Source of the DNA: Nostoc sp. HK-01
GTDB taxonomy: Bacteria > Cyanobacteriota > Cyanobacteriia > Cyanobacteriales > Nostocaceae
Length of the DNA: 64,000 nt
NCBI GenBank assembly: GCA_003990705.1
Contig: AP018318.1
Span: 868,001 to 932,000 of the forward strand
Direction: 5' to 3'
This document shows, in pieces, positions 19,956 through 28,809 of the stretch (its first letter is position 1; every line of letters begins with the position of its first letter). Below the pieces are notes generated by a model. It did no database searches. It had not been told where the DNA came from and saw nothing but the letters and a program-made list of their open reading frames with translations. The position numbers and the translations under genes were made by a program.

Positions 19956-20981
19956 ATGAAGAATAAAGATTTATCATTTCAAGCTTTGCGCGGGTTAGCA
20001 ATTACAGCAGTTGTTGCAATTCATGCGTCTGGTATTAATAATGAGACTGAGTTAAATTATGGTTTATCTATGATTTTTAGGCAGTTGGTTAATTTTGCCG
20101 TCCCCGTGTTTATTTTCATTTCTGGTTATTTTACACCTAGTTATGAGTTTACGAAACTATCAGATTATTTAGATTTTTATAGAAAAAGACTTAGCAGGAT
20201 ACTGGTTCCTTATTTATTATGGTGTATTTTAATAATTTTGTTTTATAAGCATAATTATCAATGGAATTGGAGCAAAATTTTTATAGATGTGATAACAGGG
20301 CAGATTTTAGGCCCTTATTACTTCATAATTGTTCTTGTTCAGTTAATTTTGCTGATACCTTTAATGGCTACGTCTACAAAAAGCATAGTGAAAAACTTTT
20401 TATGGTTATCACTGTCTCCTTTGTCGTTGCTTGGGTTGTACTTTTCTCGCTTGTATCTTAATTATGATGTTCAGTTTCCTTGGTATGCGCTTCCTTTTAC
20501 TGTATGGGTTAGTTTTTACTATTTAGGCATTCTAGCCACTCAAAGTAAACTAACTATTAAAAATAGAAATATTAGAAAAATTATTTTACTGTATATAGCT
20601 TCTATATTTTTAGCTATACTTGAAGCGTTTTTCCTTTGGAAGGTTTACAACCTAACTAGTTTTGCAGATTCACAAATTAAGATATCATCCTTTTTGTCGT
20701 CATTTTTATTAATATTAATATTCCTGGGAGTGCGAAAGTCAATTGAGAATTGGTCAAGATTTTTAATTATTCTTGGTGAATTTTCTTTTGGTATCTATTT
20801 ATTTCATATACCAGTACTCGATTTGATGAATAGAATAACTAGCAAGTTTGGCTTTCAAAATTTTTGGATAGCACAATTATTGATAAATTCTTGCGGAGTA
20901 ATAGCTTTATGCTGTCTTATAATTGCTGTGGTAAGAAAAGTTACAGGTGTTCAGTTTTCGCAGAAATATTTAGGAATGTAG
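19956..20981 (+). CDS. Membrane acyltransferase, family 3
   Basis: 341 residues with about ten hydrophobic helices. The N-terminus reads FQALRGLAITAVVAIHASG, the conserved R-G-x-A and H motif of the acyltransferase-3 (OafA/WecH-like) family that acylates sugars or exported polymers. F-G-I-Y-L-F-H near the C-terminus (FSFGIYLFHIP) is also typical. An upstream in-frame ATG at 19896 would add 20 residues without family resemblance, so ATG 19956 is chosen. The acceptor is unknown. The gene is unusually AT-rich compared with neighbours, as often seen for transferred surface-modification genes. Confidence 0.85.
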   Translation: MKNKDLSFQALRGLAITAVVAIHASGINNETELNYGLSMIFRQLVNFAVPVFIFISGYFTPSYEFTKLSDYLDFYRKRLSRILVPYLLWCILIILFYKHNYQWNWSKIFIDVITGQILGPYYFIIVLVQLILLIPLMATSTKSIVKNFLWLSLSPLSLLGLYFSRLYLNYDVQFPWYALPFTVWVSFYYLGILATQSKLTIKNRNIRKIILLYIASIFLAILEAFFLWKVYNLTSFADSQIKISSFLSSFLLILIFLGVRKSIENWSRFLIILGEFSFGIYLFHIPVLDLMNRITSKFGFQNFWIAQLLINSCGVIALCCLIIAVVRKVTGVQFSQKYLGM

Positions 20982-21162
20982 AAGGTAACCACCTACCTAA
21001 AGTGAAGCCTGCTGTTCTTTGTTTTTGTCATTTTTATTAAACCACGACTTCGCAAGGAAGTTATGCAGCAATGGCTATTATAAAGTCTGTATGTAAAAAA
21101 TTAACAGACTTTACAAAATCGTGTTTATTTGCTGATTTTCCTAGTTGGCAAAAGTAAATGAA

Positions 21163-22962
21163 TCAACCACCCGATGTGCGGACATAAATTTCTTGTCCTT
21201 GGGAATTGTAGATGACAATGGGTAAATTAGCATTCTCACTAATAACTGTGAGAGCTTCTTGTAAAATTTGCCAGTGACTATTGGTATTAGTTGTGGAGTC
21301 TGGATTTTCAGGATTAGCCGGTGACAACACGCCTTGAATAGCTTGTTCATATTCAGGTGTGGTTCTGACAATAATTCCGGTGTAATTTAAAGTAAAAGTG
21401 CAAATGCGAATTTCAGCAGTACAAGTTTTATTTAAATCTACACGGGTTTGTTGCCAAGTATTCATCAGTTCGACTTTGGCTTGTGCTTGCTTGAGTTCTT
21501 CAGAATAAGGTGCAATTAGACTTTGTGCTTGGGTGTAGTACAAGCTATCTTGAGAGATATTTTTAGCGGTTTGTAAAGCTTGTTGCCAGTATGCGGCGGC
21601 GGCTTGCCACTGGTTGAGTTTTTCGTAGTCTTTGGCTTGTTTAGCAATGCTAAGTGCTTGTAAGTAGCTTTTAGCGGCCAATTGTTCTAGAGTAGCGCGA
21701 TCGCGCGCCCTGGCAAATTGTGGTTTATATTCTATTAACAGCTTTTGTGCTTGGGGATAAGCTGGACTAGTTTGAGGAATGACACTTAAAGCGTTCACCG
21801 CAACTTGCCAAGTAGACTGTACCTTTTGCCATTCTCTTAAAGATTTAGCCGAAGTTTGCCACTTTATCGCTACACTAGCTACCTCTTTGGCGGCTGTTAG
21901 TTTTTTCAGCCATTGTTCTTGAGCAACTAACCGCTTATTAACAGTTTGCAAATTAATCCGATACTTCAGTAATTTAGGCTGAATGAAATTATAAAGTTCG
22001 CTATTGGGATTAACTGTCTCTAATGGAACGATCGCTTGCCGCCAGAGGTGTTGTCTAGCTTCTAATTCCTCTAAACTATTGGTGGCTGTTTGGGTTTTTT
22101 GTTCAGCCGCAGCACCTGTTTGCAAAGCTGTTACCACTTGATTAATTTTGTCTGACTGTTCGGACAGGGTAGTTTTGAGTTCCTCGGCTTGTTGATGACG
22201 GGGAGACCACTGAGGAATCACGTTCAACGCCGCACTAGTCGCCTCTAGTTGTTGTTTAACTCTAACTAATTCATTTTCTGACTTCGCACGATACATTAGC
22301 TGGCGAGATTCTGTTTTGAGTTGCATCGCTGTTTCTAACTCTTTGCACTCAGATATTACACAAGGCTGAGTTAATAAATAACCACTAACTCCGAAAACAA
22401 CAATCACCAGTAAACCTACACCCAGCAACACAGGTGAGAATACTAATAAAGGTTTGCGGCGGCGCATTGTGCTTAAATCTGGTGCATCCTCTAGGGGATC
22501 ATAAAGTGTTTCCGCTTCTGGCTCTTCTAAAGTTTCTGCAATAAATGCAGAGTTGATATTGATATTGTTAGCTCCAGAAAATGAGCCACTAGCTGGAAAT
22601 GAGCCAGAATCAGAAAAGTCTTGTGTATTCCCAGTTTCCCAAATCCCTAAGTCTTCTTCTCTTTGCTTAACAGTAATTCCCCGCTTGGCATAAGGAAGTT
22701 TTTCACTAGTCACTCTGAGAAAGCATTGTATCCGTTGTTCCCTGTAGGTAGGTAGGGACTGGAGTGCATCCTCAAGCACCGCAAATACTTGTTCGATGTC
22801 AACCTTCACGCCGGGTGGATGTTGAATCAGAATCATTAACTCGTCTTTGTTAACCGCACACCTAATTTGGAAGACTTTACCCGATGGAACTTGTGCCAGA
22901 AGTTGTTCTTGCAAGGTTCTAGCTAACAGCTGTAAATCTTCTTGCTGGACTGCTACTTTCAT
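21163..22962 (-). CDS. Conserved single-pass membrane protein with coiled-coil region
   Basis: 599 residues, not assigned to a named family. Residues 1-165 are a cytoplasmic-type region (MKVAVQQEDLQLLARTLQEQ), about 170-196 form one transmembrane helix, and the remainder is helical, rich in Gln and Ala, with repeated W-Q-x-A segments suggesting TPR-like or coiled-coil pairs. The C-terminus ends in a small strand-rich part (IVIYNSQGQEIYVR). A GTG at 23049 extends the frame 29 codons, but ATG 22962 begins the well-formed part. Confidence 0.7.
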   Translation of the reverse strand: MKVAVQQEDLQLLARTLQEQLLAQVPSGKVFQIRCAVNKDELMILIQHPPGVKVDIEQVFAVLEDALQSLPTYREQRIQCFLRVTSEKLPYAKRGITVKQREEDLGIWETGNTQDFSDSGSFPASGSFSGANNININSAFIAETLEEPEAETLYDPLEDAPDLSTMRRRKPLLVFSPVLLGVGLLVIVVFGVSGYLLTQPCVISECKELETAMQLKTESRQLMYRAKSENELVRVKQQLEATSAALNVIPQWSPRHQQAEELKTTLSEQSDKINQVVTALQTGAAAEQKTQTATNSLEELEARQHLWRQAIVPLETVNPNSELYNFIQPKLLKYRINLQTVNKRLVAQEQWLKKLTAAKEVASVAIKWQTSAKSLREWQKVQSTWQVAVNALSVIPQTSPAYPQAQKLLIEYKPQFARARDRATLEQLAAKSYLQALSIAKQAKDYEKLNQWQAAAAYWQQALQTAKNISQDSLYYTQAQSLIAPYSEELKQAQAKVELMNTWQQTRVDLNKTCTAEIRICTFTLNYTGIIVRTTPEYEQAIQGVLSPANPENPDSTTNTNSHWQILQEALTVISENANLPIVIYNSQGQEIYVRTSGG

Positions 22963-23848
22963 AGAGCGTTCCCGCTGATTATCTATAATTGTTTTTTTAT
23001 CTTTGAGCGAAATAAATGAATGACTTGAGTTTGTTGAATCCAGATGCACAATTTAACCAACCATAACCAGAGATAAAATAAACCAACTTTCTAACATAGA
23101 TTTTGGCTGTTCTGGCGAAATCTAATATCAGTGATTATTCGTATTTTTATGATGAGACTTTTTTACCTGCGCGAATTTACTAATTCCGAATTAATTTAAT
23201 CATGAGAATTAATGAGTCGAGAATTTATACCTGCTACCAAATTTAGACTACTAAATTGGCAACTTAATGCGGTCTTTTATCATGTATTGATACATTAGCA
23301 GTACAGAATTCATGCCTAATTCTGAATCCAGACTCATAAATTATTTTGAGTTCAGAAGTAATTACAAATCAAAAATTGGGAATAATAAAATTTTTACCTT
23401 TAAACATAGTTTTTGGTCACGAGGAAACACTGTGTGCTTAATGTTTAACACACTCTTAACTTATTTGTTAACAGCCTCAAGTATAAGAAATCGACGATAG
23501 CGATCGCACTATTAGTTGAGTCGGTTGATAAGTCAAGTCTGAATGTTGTATTAGTTACAAAAATCTTTCAACTTAGAGAAAAAATACTAAGCTAGAGTTT
23601 TTGACACAACAGCTAATTTTGTTATATGCTGTCAATTTCACTGAGAATATTGGATAATATATAACTTTAGTTCTATGGGTTGAAGCTGGAAATTCATTTG
23701 CTGCATTTGCTGAATTCGATAGAATTGATCCATCAAAAATTAATGTATACAGATGAACTAGACTTAATTCTGCAATTATGCTGCTGTAAAAAATCAACAA
23801 CAGCACCACAAAAATACTTTTAGTAGTGGTAAAACAAGGTGCATAACG
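22963..23848. other. Intergenic region, about 0.9 kb
   Basis: Short frames exist on both strands but none has a ribosome-binding site with plausible protein composition. No strong terminator or repeat was seen. Confidence 0.4.
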
Positions 23849-25072
23849 ATGGATTTATTAGAATATCAAGTTAAAGAATGGTTTGGGAACATAGGCATTC
23901 CTGTTTTGCCATCTCAAAGGATAGATCATCCGACAGATCTCAAACGCCTAAAAATTAATTATCCCATTGTCCTCAAATCCCAAGTATACGCAGGCGAAAG
24001 GATTCACGCTGGTGGAGTCAGAATTGTCGAAACAACTATTGATGCGATCGCCGCAGCCCAAACTATTTTTAATTTGCCAATTTGGGGTCAATTACCAGAA
24101 GTTTTATTGGCAGAAACTAGATATGATAGCAAACAAGAATTTTATTTAGCAGTAGTTTTAGATACCGCTGTTTGCCGACCAGTACTTTTAGGTTGTAAAG
24201 AAGCAGATATTGACTGGGAATCAGCCGGAGAGAAATTACAGTACGTGGTGGTGGAACAAGAATTTTCGCCTTTTTATGCGCGACGACTAGCTTTGAAAAT
24301 GGGTCTGCAAGGTGCGCTGATGCAGTCAGTCAGCAACGTTGTAGAAAAGATGTATGAGTTATTTATCCAAAAAGATTTAGATTTAGTAGAAATTAATCCC
24401 TTAGCAGTGAATGCAGCAGATGAGGTGATGGCCTTAAATGGCAAAGTCAGCATTAACGAACGGGCTATTGGTCGTCATCCAGAACTGGCTGAATTAGCCA
24501 CAAAAATTAGCAACCGTCACAGCAGCAACAACAATAACAGCAGATTAAAAGACTTGAACAGTGCTGAAACCCAAGGCAAAATCGGGATTTTGGGGAATGG
24601 TGCAGGTTCGATTATGGCTACCTTTGATTTAGTCATGAGTCTCGGAGGTAAGCCCAGTCATCCGCTGAATCTCCGACATGGTTTGTTAACTGATACTTTA
24701 CCCACAAGTTTTGGCGATCGCCTAGCTAAAGGTCTGAATCTCCTCGCTGCTGACAAAAATATTCAAGTTATTCTAATTAACCTCCTCGGTAGTATTCCCC
24801 AAGCTGAAGCTACCGCCCAAGTAATTGCCAAATTTATTCAAGATCATAGTGACCCTGAACGTACTCATAGCAGCCGCAGTCGTCGGGATTTATCTTTTCC
24901 TGGCTTAGTTGTGCGCTTGGCTGGTTCGGAATTGAATGTGGCTAAAGATTTACTAGGTACTTTAGAAAATCAAGGTGAAATTGTCTTGGTAGAAGATTTA
25001 GATGAAGCAGTAGCGCAAGCTGTTCGTCTGGCTAAACCAGCCACTTATCAATCTGTCAAGGTTAAACGTTAG
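23849..25072 (+). CDS. Succinyl-CoA-synthetase beta-like ATP-grasp protein
   Basis: 407 residues. Begins with the beta-subunit pattern MDLLEYQVKEWF and has KSQVYAGERIHAGGV in the ATP-grasp part and GNGAGSIMATFDLVMSLGG in the CoA-ligase part. The family loop DVGGG after this is changed here to NLRHG. AAGG lies about 12 nt before the ATG. It is followed 38 bp later by the alpha-like subunit, so the two should form one complex. Because the alpha partner lacks the phosphohistidine, the pair is probably not ordinary SucCD. Confidence 0.85.
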   Translation: MDLLEYQVKEWFGNIGIPVLPSQRIDHPTDLKRLKINYPIVLKSQVYAGERIHAGGVRIVETTIDAIAAAQTIFNLPIWGQLPEVLLAETRYDSKQEFYLAVVLDTAVCRPVLLGCKEADIDWESAGEKLQYVVVEQEFSPFYARRLALKMGLQGALMQSVSNVVEKMYELFIQKDLDLVEINPLAVNAADEVMALNGKVSINERAIGRHPELAELATKISNRHSSNNNNSRLKDLNSAETQGKIGILGNGAGSIMATFDLVMSLGGKPSHPLNLRHGLLTDTLPTSFGDRLAKGLNLLAADKNIQVILINLLGSIPQAEATAQVIAKFIQDHSDPERTHSSRSRRDLSFPGLVVRLAGSELNVAKDLLGTLENQGEIVLVEDLDEAVAQAVRLAKPATYQSVKVKR

Positions 25073-25110
25073 GACTGATCAAATTTCCCATTTCCAACTT
25101 CAGACTTTTT

Positions 25111-26007
25111 ATGAACTTAACGCCAGAGAGTAAAGTTATCATCCAAGGCTTCAGTGAATTTATCTCAGCAACTAATATTTTGCAAATGAAAGCTTATGGG
25201 ACAAATTTGGTTGCTGGTGTTAATCCTGGTTTTGGTGGACAAACACAATACGATTTGCCAGTTTTTGATTTAGTTGAGGAAGTTGTTTCACAGTTCGGCA
25301 CAATTGACACAACAATTATCTGTGTTCACCCATACCAATTATTAGATGCGGCTTTAGAAGCGATCGCCTCTAACATCCGCCAAATTATCATTATCACAGC
25401 GGGGATGCCACCATTAGATATGGTGCAATTACTCCGCAAAGCCGAAGCTTGTGAAACCTTGATAGTGGGGCCAAACAGTCCGGGGATCATCGTTCCCGGA
25501 AAAATTCTTTTAGGGACTCAGCCCAGCGAATTTTATACTCCCGGCCCTGTGGGAATTGTCAGCCGCAGCAGCACTTTAACCTACGAAGTCGCTAGGGAAT
25601 TAACCAAAGCTGGTTTAGGACAATCAATTAGTGTCAGCATTGGGAGTGATGCAATCGTCGGTTCATCGTTTTTGCAATGGCTGCAAATTCTGGATGAAGA
25701 TGAAAATACAGAAGCGATTGTGTTAGTTGGTCAACCCGGTGGTGGTAGCGAAGAAGCCGCAGCGCGATATATTACGGAAGCGATCGATAAACCAGTAATT
25801 GCCTATATTGCAGGTAGACAAGTACCACCAGTCAAAAATTGGCAACAAACTGGCACTTTAGCCGCAGTTATTGGCCGTGATCCTACTTTTGGTACAGCCC
25901 AAAGTAAATTAACAGCATTCAAAGAAGCAGAAGTTCCTGTGGCTGACCGTCCTTCCCTAATTCCTGAGTTGGTTAGGAATGAGTTGAAAGTCCTTTCGGT
26001 TGAATGA
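25111..26007 (+). CDS. Succinyl-CoA-synthetase alpha-like protein lacking catalytic His
   Basis: 298 residues, aligning end to end by eye with SucD: N-terminal CoA-binding fold (KVIIQGFSEF), GPNSPG for GPNCPG, VGIVSRSSTLTYE for the ligase domain. Where SucD has the phosphorylated histidine in MGHAGAI, this protein reads WQQTGTL. Where SucD has GEIGG, whose Glu contacts the phosphohistidine, it reads GQPGG. Both changes together argue that the phosphohistidine relay is lost. It could have a regulatory or altered CoA-ligase role. Co-transcribed with the beta-like gene. Confidence 0.85.
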   Translation: MNLTPESKVIIQGFSEFISATNILQMKAYGTNLVAGVNPGFGGQTQYDLPVFDLVEEVVSQFGTIDTTIICVHPYQLLDAALEAIASNIRQIIIITAGMPPLDMVQLLRKAEACETLIVGPNSPGIIVPGKILLGTQPSEFYTPGPVGIVSRSSTLTYEVARELTKAGLGQSISVSIGSDAIVGSSFLQWLQILDEDENTEAIVLVGQPGGGSEEAAARYITEAIDKPVIAYIAGRQVPPVKNWQQTGTLAAVIGRDPTFGTAQSKLTAFKEAEVPVADRPSLIPELVRNELKVLSVE

Positions 26008-26142
26008 CAGCAACAGCTTTGATGATCATGGGAAGAAATTAGTCTGAGTGCTGAGTATAAATCAACATTGACCGAATCTAACTGACTACAGCTATTGTTA
26101 AGTGAATCGCGCCAGTATACGCTGTCAAAGTTGTTTTAACCA

Positions 26143-26206
26143 GCGCCACAGATGACTCAGTCATCCCCCAAATTCTGGTTGAGGTTTCTGGTTCATCTTG
26201 TGGCGC
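26143..26206. repeat. Long inverted repeat between sucD-like and cNMP genes
   Basis: GCGCCACAGATGA (26143-26155) pairs with TCATCTTGTGGCGC (26193-26206) with one bulged base, enclosing a 37-nt loop that itself contains a CTGGTT/AACCAG-like repeat. It sits between the convergent sucD-like and cNMP-binding genes and could be a terminator, though neither strand has a T run, or a structured RNA. Confidence 0.55.
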
Positions 26207-26268
26207 AAGACGTTTAATGGCATAACAGCACTTGGCGAGACGCTTCAGTTATGGAATGAAGTTTGTGA

Positions 26269-26700
26269 TTAATTAGTCACTTCAACACTCTCATTCAATC
26301 TACGAATGAGGCGTGATAACTCACGAATGATATTTACGGCAATTTCGGGAGTTTCTTCAATTGCGTCATAAAGTTGTTCTTGTGTTAGTTCTAAACATTC
26401 ACAAGGTTCGATGGTAGTGGCGGTAGCAGAACGGGGCTGTGTATCAAATACTGCCATTTCGCCAAAGTATTTGCCCTGTTCTACTTCTGCCAAGAATTTA
26501 TTGCCAATGTGGACTTTAACTCTACCTGATACCACAATGTAAAGCGATCGCCCTTCTTCACCCTGTCTAAAAATTGTGTAATTTGCTGGAAATGACAATT
26601 CGTGCATCACTGAAGTCAGTCGCACAATAAAATCATCCCGCAATTCCTTAAAAATCGGGACTCGGCGCACAAATAACAATCGATCAACACTACTGAGCAT
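26269..26700 (-). CDS. Cyclic nucleotide-binding domain protein
   Basis: 143 residues, essentially one cNMP-binding (CAP_ED) beta-barrel with the phosphate-binding cassette FGEMAVFDTQPRSATATT. No DNA-binding domain follows, so it is not a CRP-type regulator by itself; it may work as a sensory partner. The sequence starts MLSSVDRLLFVRRVPIF, typical of stand-alone members in cyanobacteria. Confidence 0.88.
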   Translation of the reverse strand: MLSSVDRLLFVRRVPIFKELRDDFIVRLTSVMHELSFPANYTIFRQGEEGRSLYIVVSGRVKVHIGNKFLAEVEQGKYFGEMAVFDTQPRSATATTIEPCECLELTQEQLYDAIEETPEIAVNIIRELSRLIRRLNESVEVTN

Positions 26701-27333
26701 AATTAAGAGTTAAGACACACCCATGCAGAATATCGGGCAATTTTGGGATTTGGGAATATGCGATCGCCATATTAACCGATAAAAATCACAACTAAGTACT
26801 GAGTTTGATTAATTTGATCATCACATTTTTTTAGCAAATTCTCAAAAACAACAACCGCATACAGAAAAAATCTGGCTGGCGGTTGCTGTAGCTAAATCTA
26901 TCACGACAAACGATAAATAGGGTGTTTATGAGTAAATTATATTACTGTTAATTTTATTAATACGTATTAACACTGAAATATTCCTAGAACAGAATTGTTG
27001 TTTCCCGCCAGAAGCTGAAAGGTAATCAACTGCGATCGCTGATGCTCATGTTTGATGAAATCTCGGTAATGAAGCATCAAACCATATTACTAATTACGAG
27101 AGAATTTTAGATATAGCGGTTCTCAGTTAGGTGCAATAGTGTTTAGCATGACCGTGGTCATACCTACCTCGGTAGCTACCCAAATAGATAATTTATGAAA
27201 ATACAGATTTTTGACGAAAAATAAGGCTAATTTTCCGAAATAGTAATAAACAGTTTTGAAGTAATTTTTAGACTTAGAAAAAGTTTTCTAAAGTTCAACA
27301 ATAATTGCACATCAAAGATTTAAGGTGAAAATT
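26701..27333. other. Intergenic region with small palindromes
   Basis: No gene found. ATGACC-GT-GGTCAT at 27148-27161 is a perfect short dyad followed by a CTACC/GGTAG dyad, and GTTTGATG / CATCAAAC arms lie near 27051-27083. These could be operators for the divergent genes. Confidence 0.4.
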
Positions 27334-27921
27334 ATGCTTGTTTCTACTTTTGAGCTTCTCGTCAAACGACAATTTCCTAAACAGGAAGATATTCCTGTAA
27401 AAGTGCCATTAGATTTAAAAGCTAAGGTTGACAAGCTTAGTCGTACAGTTATCCAAGGCTATTTTCTAACTATTAGTAATGTTAATGCTTTTGATGTAAC
27501 TGTTTCTCTGATATTCACGATAGTCTCTAATCCTCCTGTAAATATTCAGGAACTTGTCGGCTTTATTGATGTAGATGAGAGTAATATGTTGGCTACTATT
27601 GAACCGGATTTTGCTCCTAACAAAATCAGATTTACTAGAACTATTCCAGCTAGTGACACAGGTTTATTTCTTCTACAGCCCAACATTCTTAAACCAGAAT
27701 TATTAAAAAATGAAGAGTTTGAGGTTAGAGGTTATGTAGAAATTTTTATATCCTCTCTTTCGACAGGTTATAACTCAGCTAAATTACTCTTGACTCCTGA
27801 GCATCGAGGAACATTTTACAAAAACTTAGATGCAGAGGCAACTAAAGTTCAGCTAGATCAAATTGCCTACTCTCTGCCTACCTCTCATGGCGGTTCTCTG
27901 TTTGAACTTTCCTACCATTAA
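27334..27921 (+). CDS. Hypothetical protein, beta-rich
   Basis: 195 residues, not recognised. No signal peptide or membrane helix; alternating hydrophobic pattern suggests beta strands. AAGG 10 nt before ATG 27334 supports this start over the in-frame GTG at 27325. Followed by a very strong terminator, so it is probably a single-gene transcript. The composition (Asn, Ile, Phe, Leu) is normal for the genome. Confidence 0.6.
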   Translation: MLVSTFELLVKRQFPKQEDIPVKVPLDLKAKVDKLSRTVIQGYFLTISNVNAFDVTVSLIFTIVSNPPVNIQELVGFIDVDESNMLATIEPDFAPNKIRFTRTIPASDTGLFLLQPNILKPELLKNEEFEVRGYVEIFISSLSTGYNSAKLLLTPEHRGTFYKNLDAEATKVQLDQIAYSLPTSHGGSLFELSYH

Positions 27922-27954
27922 AATGTGAGTTAAGCTAACATAATTAGCTTTGTA

Positions 27955-28003
27955 ACAAGCCTCATTCATGCTGAAATTGATTTAATTCATGAATGAGGCT
28001 TGT
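27955..28003 (+). terminator. Strong rho-independent terminator
   Basis: Perfect 16-bp stem ACAAGCCTCATTCATG / CATGAATGAGGCTTGT around a 17-nt loop, then TTTCTCC, 33 bp after the hypothetical gene. The reverse strand has AA-rich flanks, so it acts mainly rightward. 28004-28277 has no gene. Confidence 0.8.
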
Positions 28004-28277
28004 TTTCTCCTAAAAATATTTCTGTATTTCACCCAACGGAGAAGCGCTATATATTCTCAGCAATCTATAGTAAAGCTTTGTGCAATACAATCCTTAATAA
28101 ATAGTTCATATTTTTGTCATATTTTTGCCATATATCTGTCAATAAGACGTGTGATGCTATAGCTCTGGATTGATATTCCAGTTTACGCATAAGAGTTCAA
28201 TCAGGCATAAGCTCTGATTAAATCGACTCGTCAAATCAAAATTGTTAAATTCTTCATAATTAAGAAGGAAAAACACC

Positions 28278-28682
28278 ATGAATTGGAAAGTAATTGCTTT
28301 AGTCCCGGCTCTAGCTCTAGCTACTGCTTTACCTGCATATTCTGTCACTAAAAAAACTCCTAATCCAACTACTACAACACAAGTTAAACCACAAAATCTC
28401 CAACAAAGTAATACTACGAAAAAAACTACTACTGCCCAAAAGTCTAATATTAGACAAAAATCTACTAATGTCGCCAAGCGTAGTAATGTGCTGACAGTAG
28501 GTAGCAAGGGAGATGCTGTCAAAAATGCTCAGATTTTGTTAAAGAAACAAGGATTCTATACCGCAAGTGTCAATGGTATTTTTGATAAGAATACACGCGC
28601 AGCAGTAATTAAATTTCAAAAATCTAAAGGCTTAAGAGCCGATGGCATAATTGGCAATAGAACTTTAACGGCTCTCCAGTAA
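28278..28682 (+). CDS. Secreted protein with one peptidoglycan-binding domain
   Basis: 134 residues. Signal peptide (MNWKVIALVPALALATALPAYS), a Thr/Lys/Asn-rich linker and a C-terminal PG_binding_1 domain (about 73-132, ILLKKQGFYTASVNGIFDKNT). No enzyme domain. AAGGA lies 9 nt before the ATG. Related in plan to the two-domain protein at 18750-19598. Confidence 0.88.
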   Translation: MNWKVIALVPALALATALPAYSVTKKTPNPTTTTQVKPQNLQQSNTTKKTTTAQKSNIRQKSTNVAKRSNVLTVGSKGDAVKNAQILLKKQGFYTASVNGIFDKNTRAAVIKFQKSKGLRADGIIGNRTLTALQ

Positions 28683-28809
28683 TTCTATTGTTTGTTCGGT
28701 ATCTTTCAGAGCGCGGGTTAGCAGAGGTGCATACTTCGACTGCGCCGAGTAACTAGGGGAGAGAATTTAATCTTTCTCCCCTATGCACATAAAATTGATC
28801 CATGATTAT

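Noticed and set aside
23312-23809. Two short frames in the 0.9-kb intergenic region
   Set aside because: No start signals or recognisable features on either strand.
28157-28522. 121-codon minus-strand frame
   Set aside because: Antisense to the signal peptide and linker of a peptidoglycan-binding protein; hydrophobic only because it mirrors that sequence.
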